Shown here one piece after another: positions 1 through 7,239 of a stretch of DNA of 38,868 bases. The DNA comes from an uncultured Bacilli bacterium (GTDB lineage Bacteria; Bacillota_I; Bacilli_A; RF39; UBA660), in NCBI GenBank assembly GCA_947594595.1, contig CANQEE010000004.1:1-38868 (forward strand), in the 5' to 3' direction. The notes below the pieces were generated by a model. That model was not told the origin of the DNA, made no database searches, and worked only from the letters and a program-made list of their open reading frames with translations. Numbering within the stretch: position 1 is the first letter of the stretch; every line of letters begins with the position of its first letter. The position numbers were made by a program, and so were the translations under genes.

Positions 1-112
1 TTTTAATATCTACAAATATTTTTAAAAATGAAAAAAGTGGCAAAATTTCTTTCACCACTCCTTAATGTTTAAGAACCGAGATTTCCTTCTTTTTTTTGCA
101 AAGAAAAACAAG

Positions 113-118
113 TATAAT
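113..118 (+). promoter_or_regulatory. Probable -10 box for the SDR-rubredoxin pair
   Basis: TATAAT lies 20 bases before the SDR start. No convincing -35 box is found 17 bases upstream, where there is only a T-run, and no TGn extension is present. This is weaker evidence than for most other promoters here. Confidence 0.5.
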
Positions 119-138
119 AAAAGAAAGAGGTGGTTAAA

Positions 139-891
139 ATGAAATTAGAAGGAAAAGTGGCTATTGTAACAGGAGGAACAAGAGGCATTGGAAAGAGCAT
201 TGTAGAAAGATTTCTAGAAGAAGGGGCGATTGTTATTCTTGGTGGAAGCCGAGTTGAAACAGCAAAAAAGGCTGAAAAAGAGTGCCTAGAAAAATATCCA
301 AATGCACAAGTTGTAGGAGTAGAAATGGAACTTACTTCCACTGAAAAAGTAGAGATGCTTATTTCTAAAATTGAAAAAGAATATGGAAAAATTGATATTT
401 TGGTCAATAATGCAGGAATTACAACTACGCAATCTATTTTAGAACTAACAGATAGTGAATTTGATCAAGTCATGCAATTAGATGTTTATGGAATTATGAG
501 AATGACAAGGGCTGTTTCAAGAGTAATGGTCAAGCAAAAAAGTGGTGGAAGTATCATCAATACAGCTTCTATGGTAGGAATTTATGGTTCTCCAAGACAA
601 CCTGCATATTCTTGTGCAAAAGCTGCAGTTCTTGGTTTTACAAAAGCTTGTGCAAAAGAATTGGGACATCAAAATATTCGTGTCAATGCAGTTGCTCCAG
701 GAGTAGTTGGAACAGATATGGTTAAAGAAAATGTAAGTGATGAAATGCTAGAAAGCTTAAAAAAAATGATTCCTCTTGAGAAAATGGCAGATCCCAAAGA
801 ATTAGCGGGCATTTATGTATATTTAGCAAGTTCCGATGCTTCTTATACAACAGGTGCTGTTATTTCAGTAGATGGGGGGTTAGTCATGTGA
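139..891 (+). CDS. Short-chain dehydrogenase/reductase, FabG-like
   Basis: This is a 250-residue classical SDR that would carry out NAD(P)H-dependent reduction of a keto group in the cytoplasm; the substrate is not readable from the sequence. The Rossmann motif TGGTRGIG is at residues 11-18 and NNAG at 90-93. The catalytic triad is S144, Y157 and K161, with the same 13-residue Ser-Tyr spacing as FabG. The length is typical of the family. The ORF track begins at a GTG (130), but that codon lies inside the AGAGGTGG ribosome binding site, so ATG 139 is the start. The stop overlaps the next gene, a flavin reductase-rubredoxin protein, by four bases, so the pair is translationally coupled. That neighbour suggests a redox role rather than fatty acid synthesis, because no fab genes are nearby. 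A 3-oxoacyl-ACP reductase role is possible but not shown. Confidence 0.85.
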   Translation: MKLEGKVAIVTGGTRGIGKSIVERFLEEGAIVILGGSRVETAKKAEKECLEKYPNAQVVGVEMELTSTEKVEMLISKIEKEYGKIDILVNNAGITTTQSILELTDSEFDQVMQLDVYGIMRMTRAVSRVMVKQKSGGSIINTASMVGIYGSPRQPAYSCAKAAVLGFTKACAKELGHQNIRVNAVAPGVVGTDMVKENVSDEMLESLKKMIPLEKMADPKELAGIYVYLASSDASYTTGAVISVDGGLVM

Positions 892-1517
892 AAAATCGAG
901 AAGCACTTCATCAAATTAGTTATGGAATGTATATCATTACAACTGTAGATGAAAATAAGAGAAAATATGGATGTGTTATGAATACTTTAACACAAGTTAC
1001 AACCAAAGAGATCAAAATATGTTTTCATTTGAATAAAGAAAATGAAACAACCAAACAAATTTTAAAGACAAAAAAAATAGCTATTTCTATTTTGTCTACT
1101 GAAACAGATCCAAACATTATTTCTGAATTTGGATTTCAAAGTAGTAAAGAAAAAGACAAATTTAGAAATATTTCTACTTTAGAAAGTAAAGGACTCCCTG
1201 TTTTATTAGATGCTTCTTCTTATTTAATAGGAGAAATCATTGAAACTGTCGATATGGGAAGTCATATTTCCTTTTTTGCAAAAGTCATAGAAAGCAATCT
1301 TTTAAAAGAAAAAGAGCCAATGACTTATGAGTATTATCGAAATGTATTAAAAGGAAAAACTTCAAAAAAAGCACCAACTTATCTGGAAGAACAAGAAGAA
1401 GAGGGTTGGTATGTTTGTGATGTTTGTGGTTATAGAGTCAAAGGAAAGCCAAAGGAAGATTTCATATGTCCAATTTGTGGAAGAGATGCTTCACATTTTC
1501 AAGCATCAAAAAAATGA
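888..1517 (+). CDS. Flavin reductase domain fused to rubredoxin (high-molecular-weight rubredoxin type)
   Basis: This 209-residue protein has two domains. Residues 1 to about 150 resemble the FMN-binding flavin reductase-like split-barrel family. Residues 173-205 form a rubredoxin with Fe-binding cysteines C177, C180 (CDVC) and C194, C197 (CPIC). Proteins of this build (Hrb of acetogens) pass electrons from NAD(P)H through FMN to the Fe site and on to flavodiiron proteins or other oxygen/NO-reducing partners. No flavodiiron gene lies in this window, so the partner is unknown. The start is GTG 888, preceded by a G-run ribosome binding site (873-879) and overlapping the SDR stop by four bases (GTGA). 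The function of the pair is inferred; the domain calls are firm. Confidence 0.85.
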   Translation: MKNREALHQISYGMYIITTVDENKRKYGCVMNTLTQVTTKEIKICFHLNKENETTKQILKTKKIAISILSTETDPNIISEFGFQSSKEKDKFRNISTLESKGLPVLLDASSYLIGEIIETVDMGSHISFFAKVIESNLLKEKEPMTYEYYRNVLKGKTSKKAPTYLEEQEEEGWYVCDVCGYRVKGKPKEDFICPICGRDASHFQASKK

Positions 1518-1542
1518 AAAAAAAGATTAAATTTTTTTCATT
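1513..1542. terminator. Weak A/T-rich inverted repeat between convergent genes
   Basis: AATGAAAAAAA and TTTTTTTCATT form an 11-bp perfect inverted repeat spanning the stop codon of the rubredoxin gene and ending just short of the tail of the minus-strand gene. It has almost no G:C pairs, so as a terminator it would be weak. Its position between convergent genes is the main support. Confidence 0.35.
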
Positions 1543-2167
1543 CCATAATTCTTCCTATTCGATAGCGAATAGAATCTTTATCTATTTGTTTACTAGCTTC
1601 AAGTCCTCTATATTGAAAGAATTCAGAAGTTGAAGTCTCTTCCTTCTGATTTTCTGTTTTTTCAATATTGGATAAAATTTGTTCTATTTCATCTTGCCCT
1701 AAATTTTTATTATTTGCTTGAAAAAGACAGTAAAGTAAACTTTTCATTTCTTCTTGATTCTCATAATCCGTTGAAAAAAGAAGTGCTGACATTTGTAAGG
1801 TCTCTTTAGACTGACTAGCAAGTTTTTTGACAGGTTCTATATAAAGACGAATCTTATCATCCAACGTATAAATATAGGTATTAGACTGTCTTTGAAATTG
1901 TTTTTTTACTTGATAGGGAAGAGAGTGTTCTTTTAATATTTGATTAAATTGTTGTAGAAAAGATTCAATAGAAATTGGTTGAATGGTTTCTAAATTATCT
2001 AAAAGACTATGAGTTTGAGTTGAATTTGAATTTTTGTTACTCAAATCCATGATTTTGGTAGTTAGATAAGAAGTACCAAAATAAAGTGGGATTCCTAAAA
2101 GGATAATGAAAATAAGTCCCTTCCAAATTGTTTTTTTGGAAGTTTTTTCTTTCTTTTTATAAGACAT
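1538..2167 (-). CDS. Membrane-anchored protein of unknown function
   Basis: This is a 209-residue protein that I do not recognise. It has a lysine-rich cytoplasmic N-terminus (residues 1-13) and a single hydrophobic segment at about 14-35, then a long hydrophilic region that should face outside. That region is rich in Q, E, S and K, with predicted helical stretches and no obvious catalytic motif. The start ATG follows a good ribosome binding site (AGGTGAT, spacing about 5). Upstream on the minus strand a TGaTACACT extended -10 is visible. Its neighbour, also on the minus strand, is another small one-TM protein, but the two have separate promoters. It could be a wall-associated or sensor protein; no function can be assigned. 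Confidence 0.7.
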   Translation of the reverse strand: MSYKKKEKTSKKTIWKGLIFIILLGIPLYFGTSYLTTKIMDLSNKNSNSTQTHSLLDNLETIQPISIESFLQQFNQILKEHSLPYQVKKQFQRQSNTYIYTLDDKIRLYIEPVKKLASQSKETLQMSALLFSTDYENQEEMKSLLYCLFQANNKNLGQDEIEQILSNIEKTENQKEETSTSEFFQYRGLEASKQIDKDSIRYRIGRIME

Positions 2168-2247
2168 ATGATATCACCTGTAAGTAGTGTATCATGTTTT
2201 CTTTAAATACAAAAGAATGTTTTTGTGAAAGAGTAAAAAAAAGAGAT

Positions 2248-2634
2248 CTAGTCTCTTTCACTGAATGATTTTATAATGTGACCATCTTTTGCGTTAATAT
2301 AATACTCATAATCAAGATAGTTATAATCGAAATTTACTTCATATACATCGTCGTTATATTTTCTTTCCAATTCTACCTCTAAATCATAAACATCATTTTT
2401 TGTTAGACCAATATCCTTTAAGGCAATATCAATGGCTTCTTCTTTTGTGATAAACTGATTATTCAAAGAAGGACTAGAACTTTGCTCATTGCTTTCTAAA
2501 GAAGGACTTTTTTCATATTTTTCATCCAAATATTCATTTTTCATGAATAATACAATACAACAAAGAAGTAAAATTACAATGATACTAATCAACACAATTA
2601 TCAAGACATTTGTCTTCTTTTTTTCCATTTTCAA
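2248..2634 (-). CDS. Membrane-anchored PepSY-domain protein
   Basis: The 128-residue product has a Lys-rich start, one transmembrane helix (about residues 8-30), an acidic Ser-rich linker, and a C-terminal PepSY domain (about 60-128) with the typical ITKEEAIDIAL opening and a closing YYINAKDGHII stretch. PepSY domains are found in propeptides and regulators of extracellular proteases and in many small lipoproteins; here the domain would sit outside the membrane. The start is probably TTG (2634), because AGGAGG lies 7 bases before it; the first in-frame ATG is two codons later, with a poor 13-base spacing. A minus-strand -10 (TACAAT, with TGa before it) lies at 2653-2658. A peptidase-inhibiting or signalling role is possible but not shown. 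Confidence 0.75.
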   Translation of the reverse strand: MKMEKKKTNVLIIVLISIIVILLLCCIVLFMKNEYLDEKYEKSPSLESNEQSSSPSLNNQFITKEEAIDIALKDIGLTKNDVYDLEVELERKYNDDVYEVNFDYNYLDYEYYINAKDGHIIKSFSERD

Positions 2635-2719
2635 AATAGCGCCTCCTTTGTAATTGTATCATGTGTAGTAGGAGTTCGTAAATGGATTTAGAAAGAATAG
2701 AAAAAAATTTGTAGGAACA

Positions 2720-2728
2720 CATAAAATA
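2720..2728 (+). promoter_or_regulatory. CATAnnnTA box before the collagen-like gene
   Basis: CATAAAATA fits the -10 consensus of sporulation sigma E/K promoters and lies 19 bases before the ATG. No matching -35 is found at the expected distance, and TAAAAT inside it could equally be a weak sigma-A -10. It is noted because a SigE/SigK-like sigma factor is encoded at 11.56 kb. Confidence 0.3.
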
Positions 2729-2746
2729 TTCTAGGAGGTATTCTAG

Positions 2747-3622
2747 ATGGAATCATGTTATAAGAAGGAAGATTGTTTCAAAATGCAAAAGAACAATCAA
2801 CTGAATTGTATGAAGGTAGTACCAATTCCAGGTCCAACGGGTCCGAAAGGAAGTCCAGGAAGTACTATTTTAGGGAGTTATTCACAAGAAGAGGAGTTAA
2901 GAAAAGAACACCCTATAGGAAAAGAGGGGGATGCTTATCTTGTTGAAGGAAATCTTTATACTTGGCTTTCTAAAATTCAAGATTGGAAAAATGTTGGAAA
3001 TCTTCGTGGACCACAAGGAGAAAGGGGACCAACAGGCCTTCCTGGAGCTACGGGAAAACAAGGACCAACGGGTCTTCCTGGATCTCCTGGAAAACAAGGA
3101 CCGACAGGACCTAAAGGAGAGAATGGATCTTCTTCACTTTCTACTGCTTTTTTTCAGACAACTTCTATGGATTTAAAAGAGGAGAGTTATTTAGTAGAGT
3201 CTCTTTCTAATCTTCCCCTTGCTACAAAAGTAATCGATACACACTCTGATTTTTATATCAATAGTCAAAATAATACCATTACCTTTTTTAAGGCAGGAGT
3301 ATATCGAGTAGATTTTACAGCAGTAGTTCGTCCAGATCCATCTCTTGATTTGAAAGAGAAAAAGCTTCTTTCTATAGGCCTTAAAAAAGTAGGAGAAAAA
3401 ACAGTTTATATAACAACATCTACTTGGGTTTCTACCACAGATCCTATAGTTCTTGTAGGACAAGGAATTTTAAATTTTCCTCATGATAAAGAATGGATTG
3501 AACTATCAAATTTAGGAAAAGAATCTATTTTAGTTGAAAGTCCCAAGACTTCCCTTCTTGCGATCGAATCTTCTTGTCCTTCTTCTGTTGTTACCATTAT
3601 GATTCAAAAAATAAAGGAATGA
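2747..3622 (+). CDS. Collagen-like repeat protein
   Basis: This is a 291-residue protein with two Gly-X-Y blocks: four triplets around residues 30-42 and fourteen around 87-128. They are separated by a compact non-collagen module of about 43 residues containing GDAYLVEGNLYTW. That kind of module is common in bacterial and phage collagen-like fibres (family knowledge). The last 160 residues look like a beta-rich globular tip. There is no signal peptide. The N-terminus instead carries three cysteines (C4, C10, C21), as could suit crosslinking or attachment to a coat. The ribosome binding site AGGAGG is strong. BclA-like spore-surface filaments have the same plan (short head, triple helix, globular C-terminal domain), so a spore or cell-surface fibre is plausible; a phage tail role is less likely because no phage genes are near. 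Confidence 0.8.
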   Translation: MESCYKKEDCFKMQKNNQLNCMKVVPIPGPTGPKGSPGSTILGSYSQEEELRKEHPIGKEGDAYLVEGNLYTWLSKIQDWKNVGNLRGPQGERGPTGLPGATGKQGPTGLPGSPGKQGPTGPKGENGSSSLSTAFFQTTSMDLKEESYLVESLSNLPLATKVIDTHSDFYINSQNNTITFFKAGVYRVDFTAVVRPDPSLDLKEKKLLSIGLKKVGEKTVYITTSTWVSTTDPIVLVGQGILNFPHDKEWIELSNLGKESILVESPKTSLLAIESSCPSSVVTIMIQKIKE

Positions 3623-3669
3623 AAATCTTTTTTATCTTGTAATGTTTGGTTTAAAAGCCAAAAAAAATA

Positions 3670-3678
3670 TGATATAAT
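3670..3678 (+). promoter_or_regulatory. Extended -10 promoter of dnaG-rpoD-trmK
   Basis: TGaTATAAT lies 35 bases before the dnaG ATG. There is no good -35 at 17 bp (TTTAAA only), which fits an extended -10 promoter that depends on the TGn element. Confidence 0.65.
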
Positions 3679-3713
3679 CGTAGACAGATCAATTATTGCA
3701 GGGGAGGAGTCTT

Positions 3714-5453
3714 ATGGAAAATCAAAACATAATCAATGAGATTCGTAAAAAAGTTGATATTGTTGATATTATTGGAGAAAGAATTCCCCTTGTTGCTCGT
3801 GGAAAAAATTACTTTGGAGTCTGTCCTTTTCATGAAGATACCAATCCCTCTATGAGTGTTTCTCGTGAAAAACAAATTTTTACTTGTTTTTCTTGTCATG
3901 CGACAGGAAATGTTTTTACTTTCCTACAAAATTATGAGCATATCTCCTTTGGTGAAGCACTAAAGCTTCTTGCAGATAAAACAGGAATTGAATTAAAAGG
4001 ATATTCACATCCAAAACAAAAAGATCCTTATGAGAAATGGTATCAAATCTATGAATTTGCCAATAAATATTATCAAAATAATCTTCAGACTGTAATGGGG
4101 AAAGATGCAAGAGAATATCTTAGAAAACGAGGACTTAAAGAAGAAATTATTAAAGAGTTTGGAATTGGGCTTTCCCTAGATAAAAAAGATGATTTGACAA
4201 GCTTACTTCTTAAGAAAAAATATGATCTTTCCCTTTTAAATCAAGTTGGGCTTTCTCTATCTGAAAAGGATATTTATCACAATCGAATTATGTTTCCTAT
4301 TTTTGATCTTTCTGGAAGATGTGTTGCTTTTAGTGGACGTATTTATGATCAAAAGGAAGAAAGTAAGTATATCAATACCAAAGAGACTCCAATTTTCAAA
4401 AAAGGAACCATCCTCTATCACTATCATATAGCAAAAGAGGAAGCAAGAATAAAAAAACAAGTGATTTTGATGGAAGGTTTTATGGATGTGATTCGTGCAT
4501 CTACCATAGGATATCGAAATACAATTGCTTTAATGGGAACTGCTCTTACAAAAGATCACATTCAAGCTATAAAACGTCTTTCTAATCATGTTCTTCTATG
4601 TTTAGATGGAGATGGTCCTGGAAGAAAAGCAACTTTAACAATTGGTGAAATGTTAGAAGAAGCAGGGTTTCATGTCAAAGTAATTCTCTTAAAAGATGGA
4701 GAAGATCCAGATAGTTTTATTTTAAAATACGGGAAAGAATCTTTTGATTCTCTAATCAATCAAGCAGTTTATTTTCGAGATTTTAAAATTGATGTTTTAA
4801 AAGAGGGTGTTAATTTTGAAAGTGATTCTGAAACGGCAGAGTATATTCACTCAGTTTTAAAAGAGACGATTAAGATAGAGGATGAGATTCGAAGAGAGAT
4901 CATTTTAAAAAAACTTGCAAAAACGTGTGAAATAGGTTATAATACCCTAGAAAAAAGGTTTCAGGAGTTAGAGAAAGAAGAAGGAATCAAAGAAGAAAAG
5001 AAGATTTTGCCCGAAGAAAAGAAAACAGGGAAAAAAAATAAATATCAAAAAGCACAGGATGCAATTTTTTCCATTATGCTCGATGCAAACTGGACCATTG
5101 AGGAAGTAGAAAAAGCACATCTTGTCTTCCAAGATGTAGAAAGTAGAATGCTGCAGAGCGAATTGTTCTATTATTATAAAAAATATGGAGAAGTCAATTA
5201 TGCAGATTTCTATACTTACTTAGAAGACAAGAAAGATTTGTTAGCACTTTTTTCAAAACTCGATTTACAAACAGATTTTAAAAACATTACAAAGGAAGAA
5301 TTATATGATTATTTTACAGTGATGAAAGAATCTGTAACACAGCAAGAAATTAAGCGATTAAAAAAGAAAATGGCCGAAGAAAAAGATCCAAAAGTACAAG
5401 CAGCTATTGGCACAAAAATTTTAAATTTGAGAAGGGGAGAAGAAGAATGGTAG
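3714..5453 (+). CDS. dnaG: DNA primase
   Basis: This is a 579-residue DnaG, which makes RNA primers at the replication fork and works with the replicative helicase. The N-terminal CHC2 zinc finger has C37, H40, C58 and C61. The TOPRIM catalytic domain shows EGFMD at 254-258 and the metal-binding DGDG at 298-301. The C-terminal ~150 residues would be the helicase-interaction region and are, as usual, divergent and Lys/Glu-rich. The track start (TTG 3696) lies upstream of the GGGGAGG ribosome binding site, so ATG 3714 is used. The gene overlaps rpoD by seven bases, in the familiar dnaG-rpoD macromolecular-synthesis order. Confidence 0.97.
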   Translation: MENQNIINEIRKKVDIVDIIGERIPLVARGKNYFGVCPFHEDTNPSMSVSREKQIFTCFSCHATGNVFTFLQNYEHISFGEALKLLADKTGIELKGYSHPKQKDPYEKWYQIYEFANKYYQNNLQTVMGKDAREYLRKRGLKEEIIKEFGIGLSLDKKDDLTSLLLKKKYDLSLLNQVGLSLSEKDIYHNRIMFPIFDLSGRCVAFSGRIYDQKEESKYINTKETPIFKKGTILYHYHIAKEEARIKKQVILMEGFMDVIRASTIGYRNTIALMGTALTKDHIQAIKRLSNHVLLCLDGDGPGRKATLTIGEMLEEAGFHVKVILLKDGEDPDSFILKYGKESFDSLINQAVYFRDFKIDVLKEGVNFESDSETAEYIHSVLKETIKIEDEIRREIILKKLAKTCEIGYNTLEKRFQELEKEEGIKEEKKILPEEKKTGKKNKYQKAQDAIFSIMLDANWTIEEVEKAHLVFQDVESRMLQSELFYYYKKYGEVNYADFYTYLEDKKDLLALFSKLDLQTDFKNITKEELYDYFTVMKESVTQQEIKRLKKKMAEEKDPKVQAAIGTKILNLRRGEEEW

Positions 5454-6541
5454 AAGAGATCAAAACAATTGAAGAAAGAAAGAAAAGACTAATTACATTA
5501 GGAAAAAAACAAGGATTTATTACTTATGAACAATTGGCAGATGAATTAAAAGGTTTAGAAATTGATAGTGATACCTTAGATGAGTTATATAATAGTTTTG
5601 TTCAAGAAGGAATTGAAATTGTTAGTGAAGATGCTTCTGATGGAGAAGCTTCTGGAGAACAGATTACAGTTGATACAAAAGTAGAAGATTTAACACTTTC
5701 AAAAGATATTAAAATCAATGATCCCGTTCGTATGTATTTAAAAGAAATTGGACGAATCAATTTGCTTACAAGTGATGAAGAATTTGAATATGCTTGTCGT
5801 GCAGAAGAAGGGGATGAGGAAGCCAAAAGAATTTTAGCTGAGTCTAACCTTCGATTGGTAGTATCGATTGCAAAACGTTATGTAGGACGAGGAATGCTTT
5901 TCCTTGATCTTATTCAAGAAGGAAATATTGGATTGATGAAAGCAGTAGAAAAATTTGATCCAAGAAAAGGATATAAGTTTTCTACCTATGCGACTTGGTG
6001 GATAAGACAAGCCATTACAAGAGCAATTGCAGATCAAGCAAGAACGATTCGAGTTCCTGTTCATATGGTAGAAACAATCAATAAACTTGCTCGTGTTCAA
6101 AGACAATTAACTCAGGAGTTAAACAGGGAACCTACCGATGAAGAAATAGCAAAACGGTTAGGAATCACTGTTGAAAAAGTTCGTGAAGTTTATAAAATTA
6201 GTCAAGATCCTGTCTCTTTAGAAACTCCTATTGGAGAAGAAGATGACTCTCATTTAGGAGATTTTATCCGAGATGAGAGAACGATGGGACCAGAAGAGTA
6301 TGCTACTGTTGAAATGTTAAAAGAAGAATTAGCAGGTGTTTTGCTTACTTTAACAGATCGAGAAGAAAAAGTTCTTCGTCTTCGATTTGGACTTGATGAT
6401 GGACAATGTAGAACCCTAGAAGAAGTAGGACAAATTTTTGGAGTAACTAGGGAAAGAATTCGGCAAATCGAAGCAAAAGCTTTAAGAAAATTACGTCATC
6501 CATCTCGCTCTAGAAAGTTAAAGGACTTTTTGACAGACTAA
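5447..6541 (+). CDS. rpoD: Housekeeping RNA polymerase sigma factor (sigma-70/SigA)
   Basis: This is a 364-residue primary sigma factor that directs RNA polymerase to the -35/-10 promoters seen throughout the window. Region 1.1-like residues occupy 1-85. Region 1.2 begins at [11 protein letters not shown] (92-102). Region 2, with the -10 recognition helix ([10 protein letters not shown], 181-190), follows. Region 3 begins after 200, and region 4, with the helix-turn-helix [20 protein letters not shown], is at about 325-345. Region 1.1 is short, as in Bacilli SigA, compared with the roughly 600-residue proteobacterial RpoD. The start ATG overlaps the dnaG end and has a GGGGAG ribosome binding site inside dnaG. 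The stop shares one base with the trmK ATG (TAATG), so the three genes form one operon. Confidence 0.97.
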   Translation: MVEEIKTIEERKKRLITLGKKQGFITYEQLADELKGLEIDSDTLDELYNSFVQEGIEIVSEDASDGEASGEQITVDTKVEDLTLSKDIKINDPVRMYLKEIGRINLLTSDEEFEYACRAEEGDEEAKRILAESNLRLVVSIAKRYVGRGMLFLDLIQEGNIGLMKAVEKFDPRKGYKFSTYATWWIRQAITRAIADQARTIRVPVHMVETINKLARVQRQLTQELNREPTDEEIAKRLGITVEKVREVYKISQDPVSLETPIGEEDDSHLGDFIRDERTMGPEEYATVEMLKEELAGVLLTLTDREEKVLRLRFGLDDGQCRTLEEVGQIFGVTRERIRQIEAKALRKLRHPSRSRKLKDFLTD

Positions 6542-7209
6542 TGAACGAGCGATTAAAGAAAATGGCAGACCTCATTGATCGTGAGGCCTTTTCACTTGAT
6601 ATTGGTTGTGATCATGCAAAATTAGATATTTATCTTGTTCAAGTAAAAAAGCACAAAAAGGTTGCAGCTTCTGATAACAAAGAAGGACCTTTAGAAAAAG
6701 CTAGAGAAAATATCAAAGAAGCAAACTGCGAAGGAAAGATAAAACTCTTATTAGGCGATGGATTGGATGTATATCAAGAAGGAGTTGATACTTTAATTCT
6801 TTCTGGAATGGGAGGATATCAAATAATCAATATTTTGAAAAAAGGAAAGAAAGTTCTTCCCAAGATCAAAACACTCTTAATATCCCCTAATAACTTTCAT
6901 CCAAAGGTTCGAAAAGAAGTTTCTAAATTAGGATACAAAATAGTAGATGAATATTTAATTCAAGAGAAAAAAGTAATTTATACGATTTTAAAATTTGAAA
7001 AGGGAAAAAGAAAACTTTCTAAACAAGATCTTCTTTTTGGCCCTGTTTTGAGAGAAAAAAAAGAATCTATTTTTATAGAACAATTAAAAAGAGAACAAAA
7101 AGCAAGGGAAATTCTTTTGAATTTAATGCCTAAAAATTTGTATCAAAAAAGACAAAAAACAAAGAAAGAAATCAAATGGATTGCAAAAGAATTGAAAAAG
7201 TTCCAATAA
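6541..7209 (+). CDS. trmK: tRNA (adenine-22-N1)-methyltransferase
   Basis: This is a 222-residue class I SAM-dependent methyltransferase of the TrmK/YqfN family, which methylates N1 of A22 in the D-loop region of tRNA. The SAM-binding motif LDIGCDHAKLDI is at residues 19-30 and the family-typical LSGMGG at 87-92. The C-terminal ~75 residues are a Lys-rich helical region, as expected for the coiled-coil tail of the family. In Bacillus and relatives trmK follows rpoD (sigA) directly, and the same order is seen here with a one-base stop/start overlap. A strong hairpin terminator follows at once. Confidence 0.92.
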   Translation: MNERLKKMADLIDREAFSLDIGCDHAKLDIYLVQVKKHKKVAASDNKEGPLEKARENIKEANCEGKIKLLLGDGLDVYQEGVDTLILSGMGGYQIINILKKGKKVLPKIKTLLISPNNFHPKVRKEVSKLGYKIVDEYLIQEKKVIYTILKFEKGKRKLSKQDLLFGPVLREKKESIFIEQLKREQKAREILLNLMPKNLYQKRQKTKKEIKWIAKELKKFQ

Positions 7210-7239
7210 AAAAGTTCCAACTTTTCTTGGAACTTTTTT
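7208..7239. terminator. Bidirectional intrinsic terminator, trmK / LCP gene
   Basis: AAAAAAGTTCCAA and TTGGAACTTTTTT form a perfect 13-bp stem with a six-base loop (CTTTTC). The A-run on one side and T-run on the other let it work on both strands, ending the dnaG-rpoD-trmK operon and the convergent LCP gene, whose stop codon lies in it. Confidence 0.9.

Noticed and set aside
30-59. Hairpin AGTGG/CCACT with a T-run on the minus strand, like a terminator
   Set aside because: No minus-strand gene in the window reads into it, since the nearest upstream genes on that side are plus-strand; there is no T-run on the plus strand. It may relate to sequence outside the window.
3022-3111. Tandem DNA repeats suggestive of a repeat array or CRISPR
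   Set aside because: The repeated bases simply encode Gly-X-Y triplets with shared codons; there are no spacers of unique sequence.
2931-3176. 81-residue plus-strand ORF and 66-residue minus-strand ORF in the collagen-like gene
   Set aside because: They are shadows created by the Gly-X-Y repeat; they have no ribosome binding sites, and the collagen frame is clearly the coding one.
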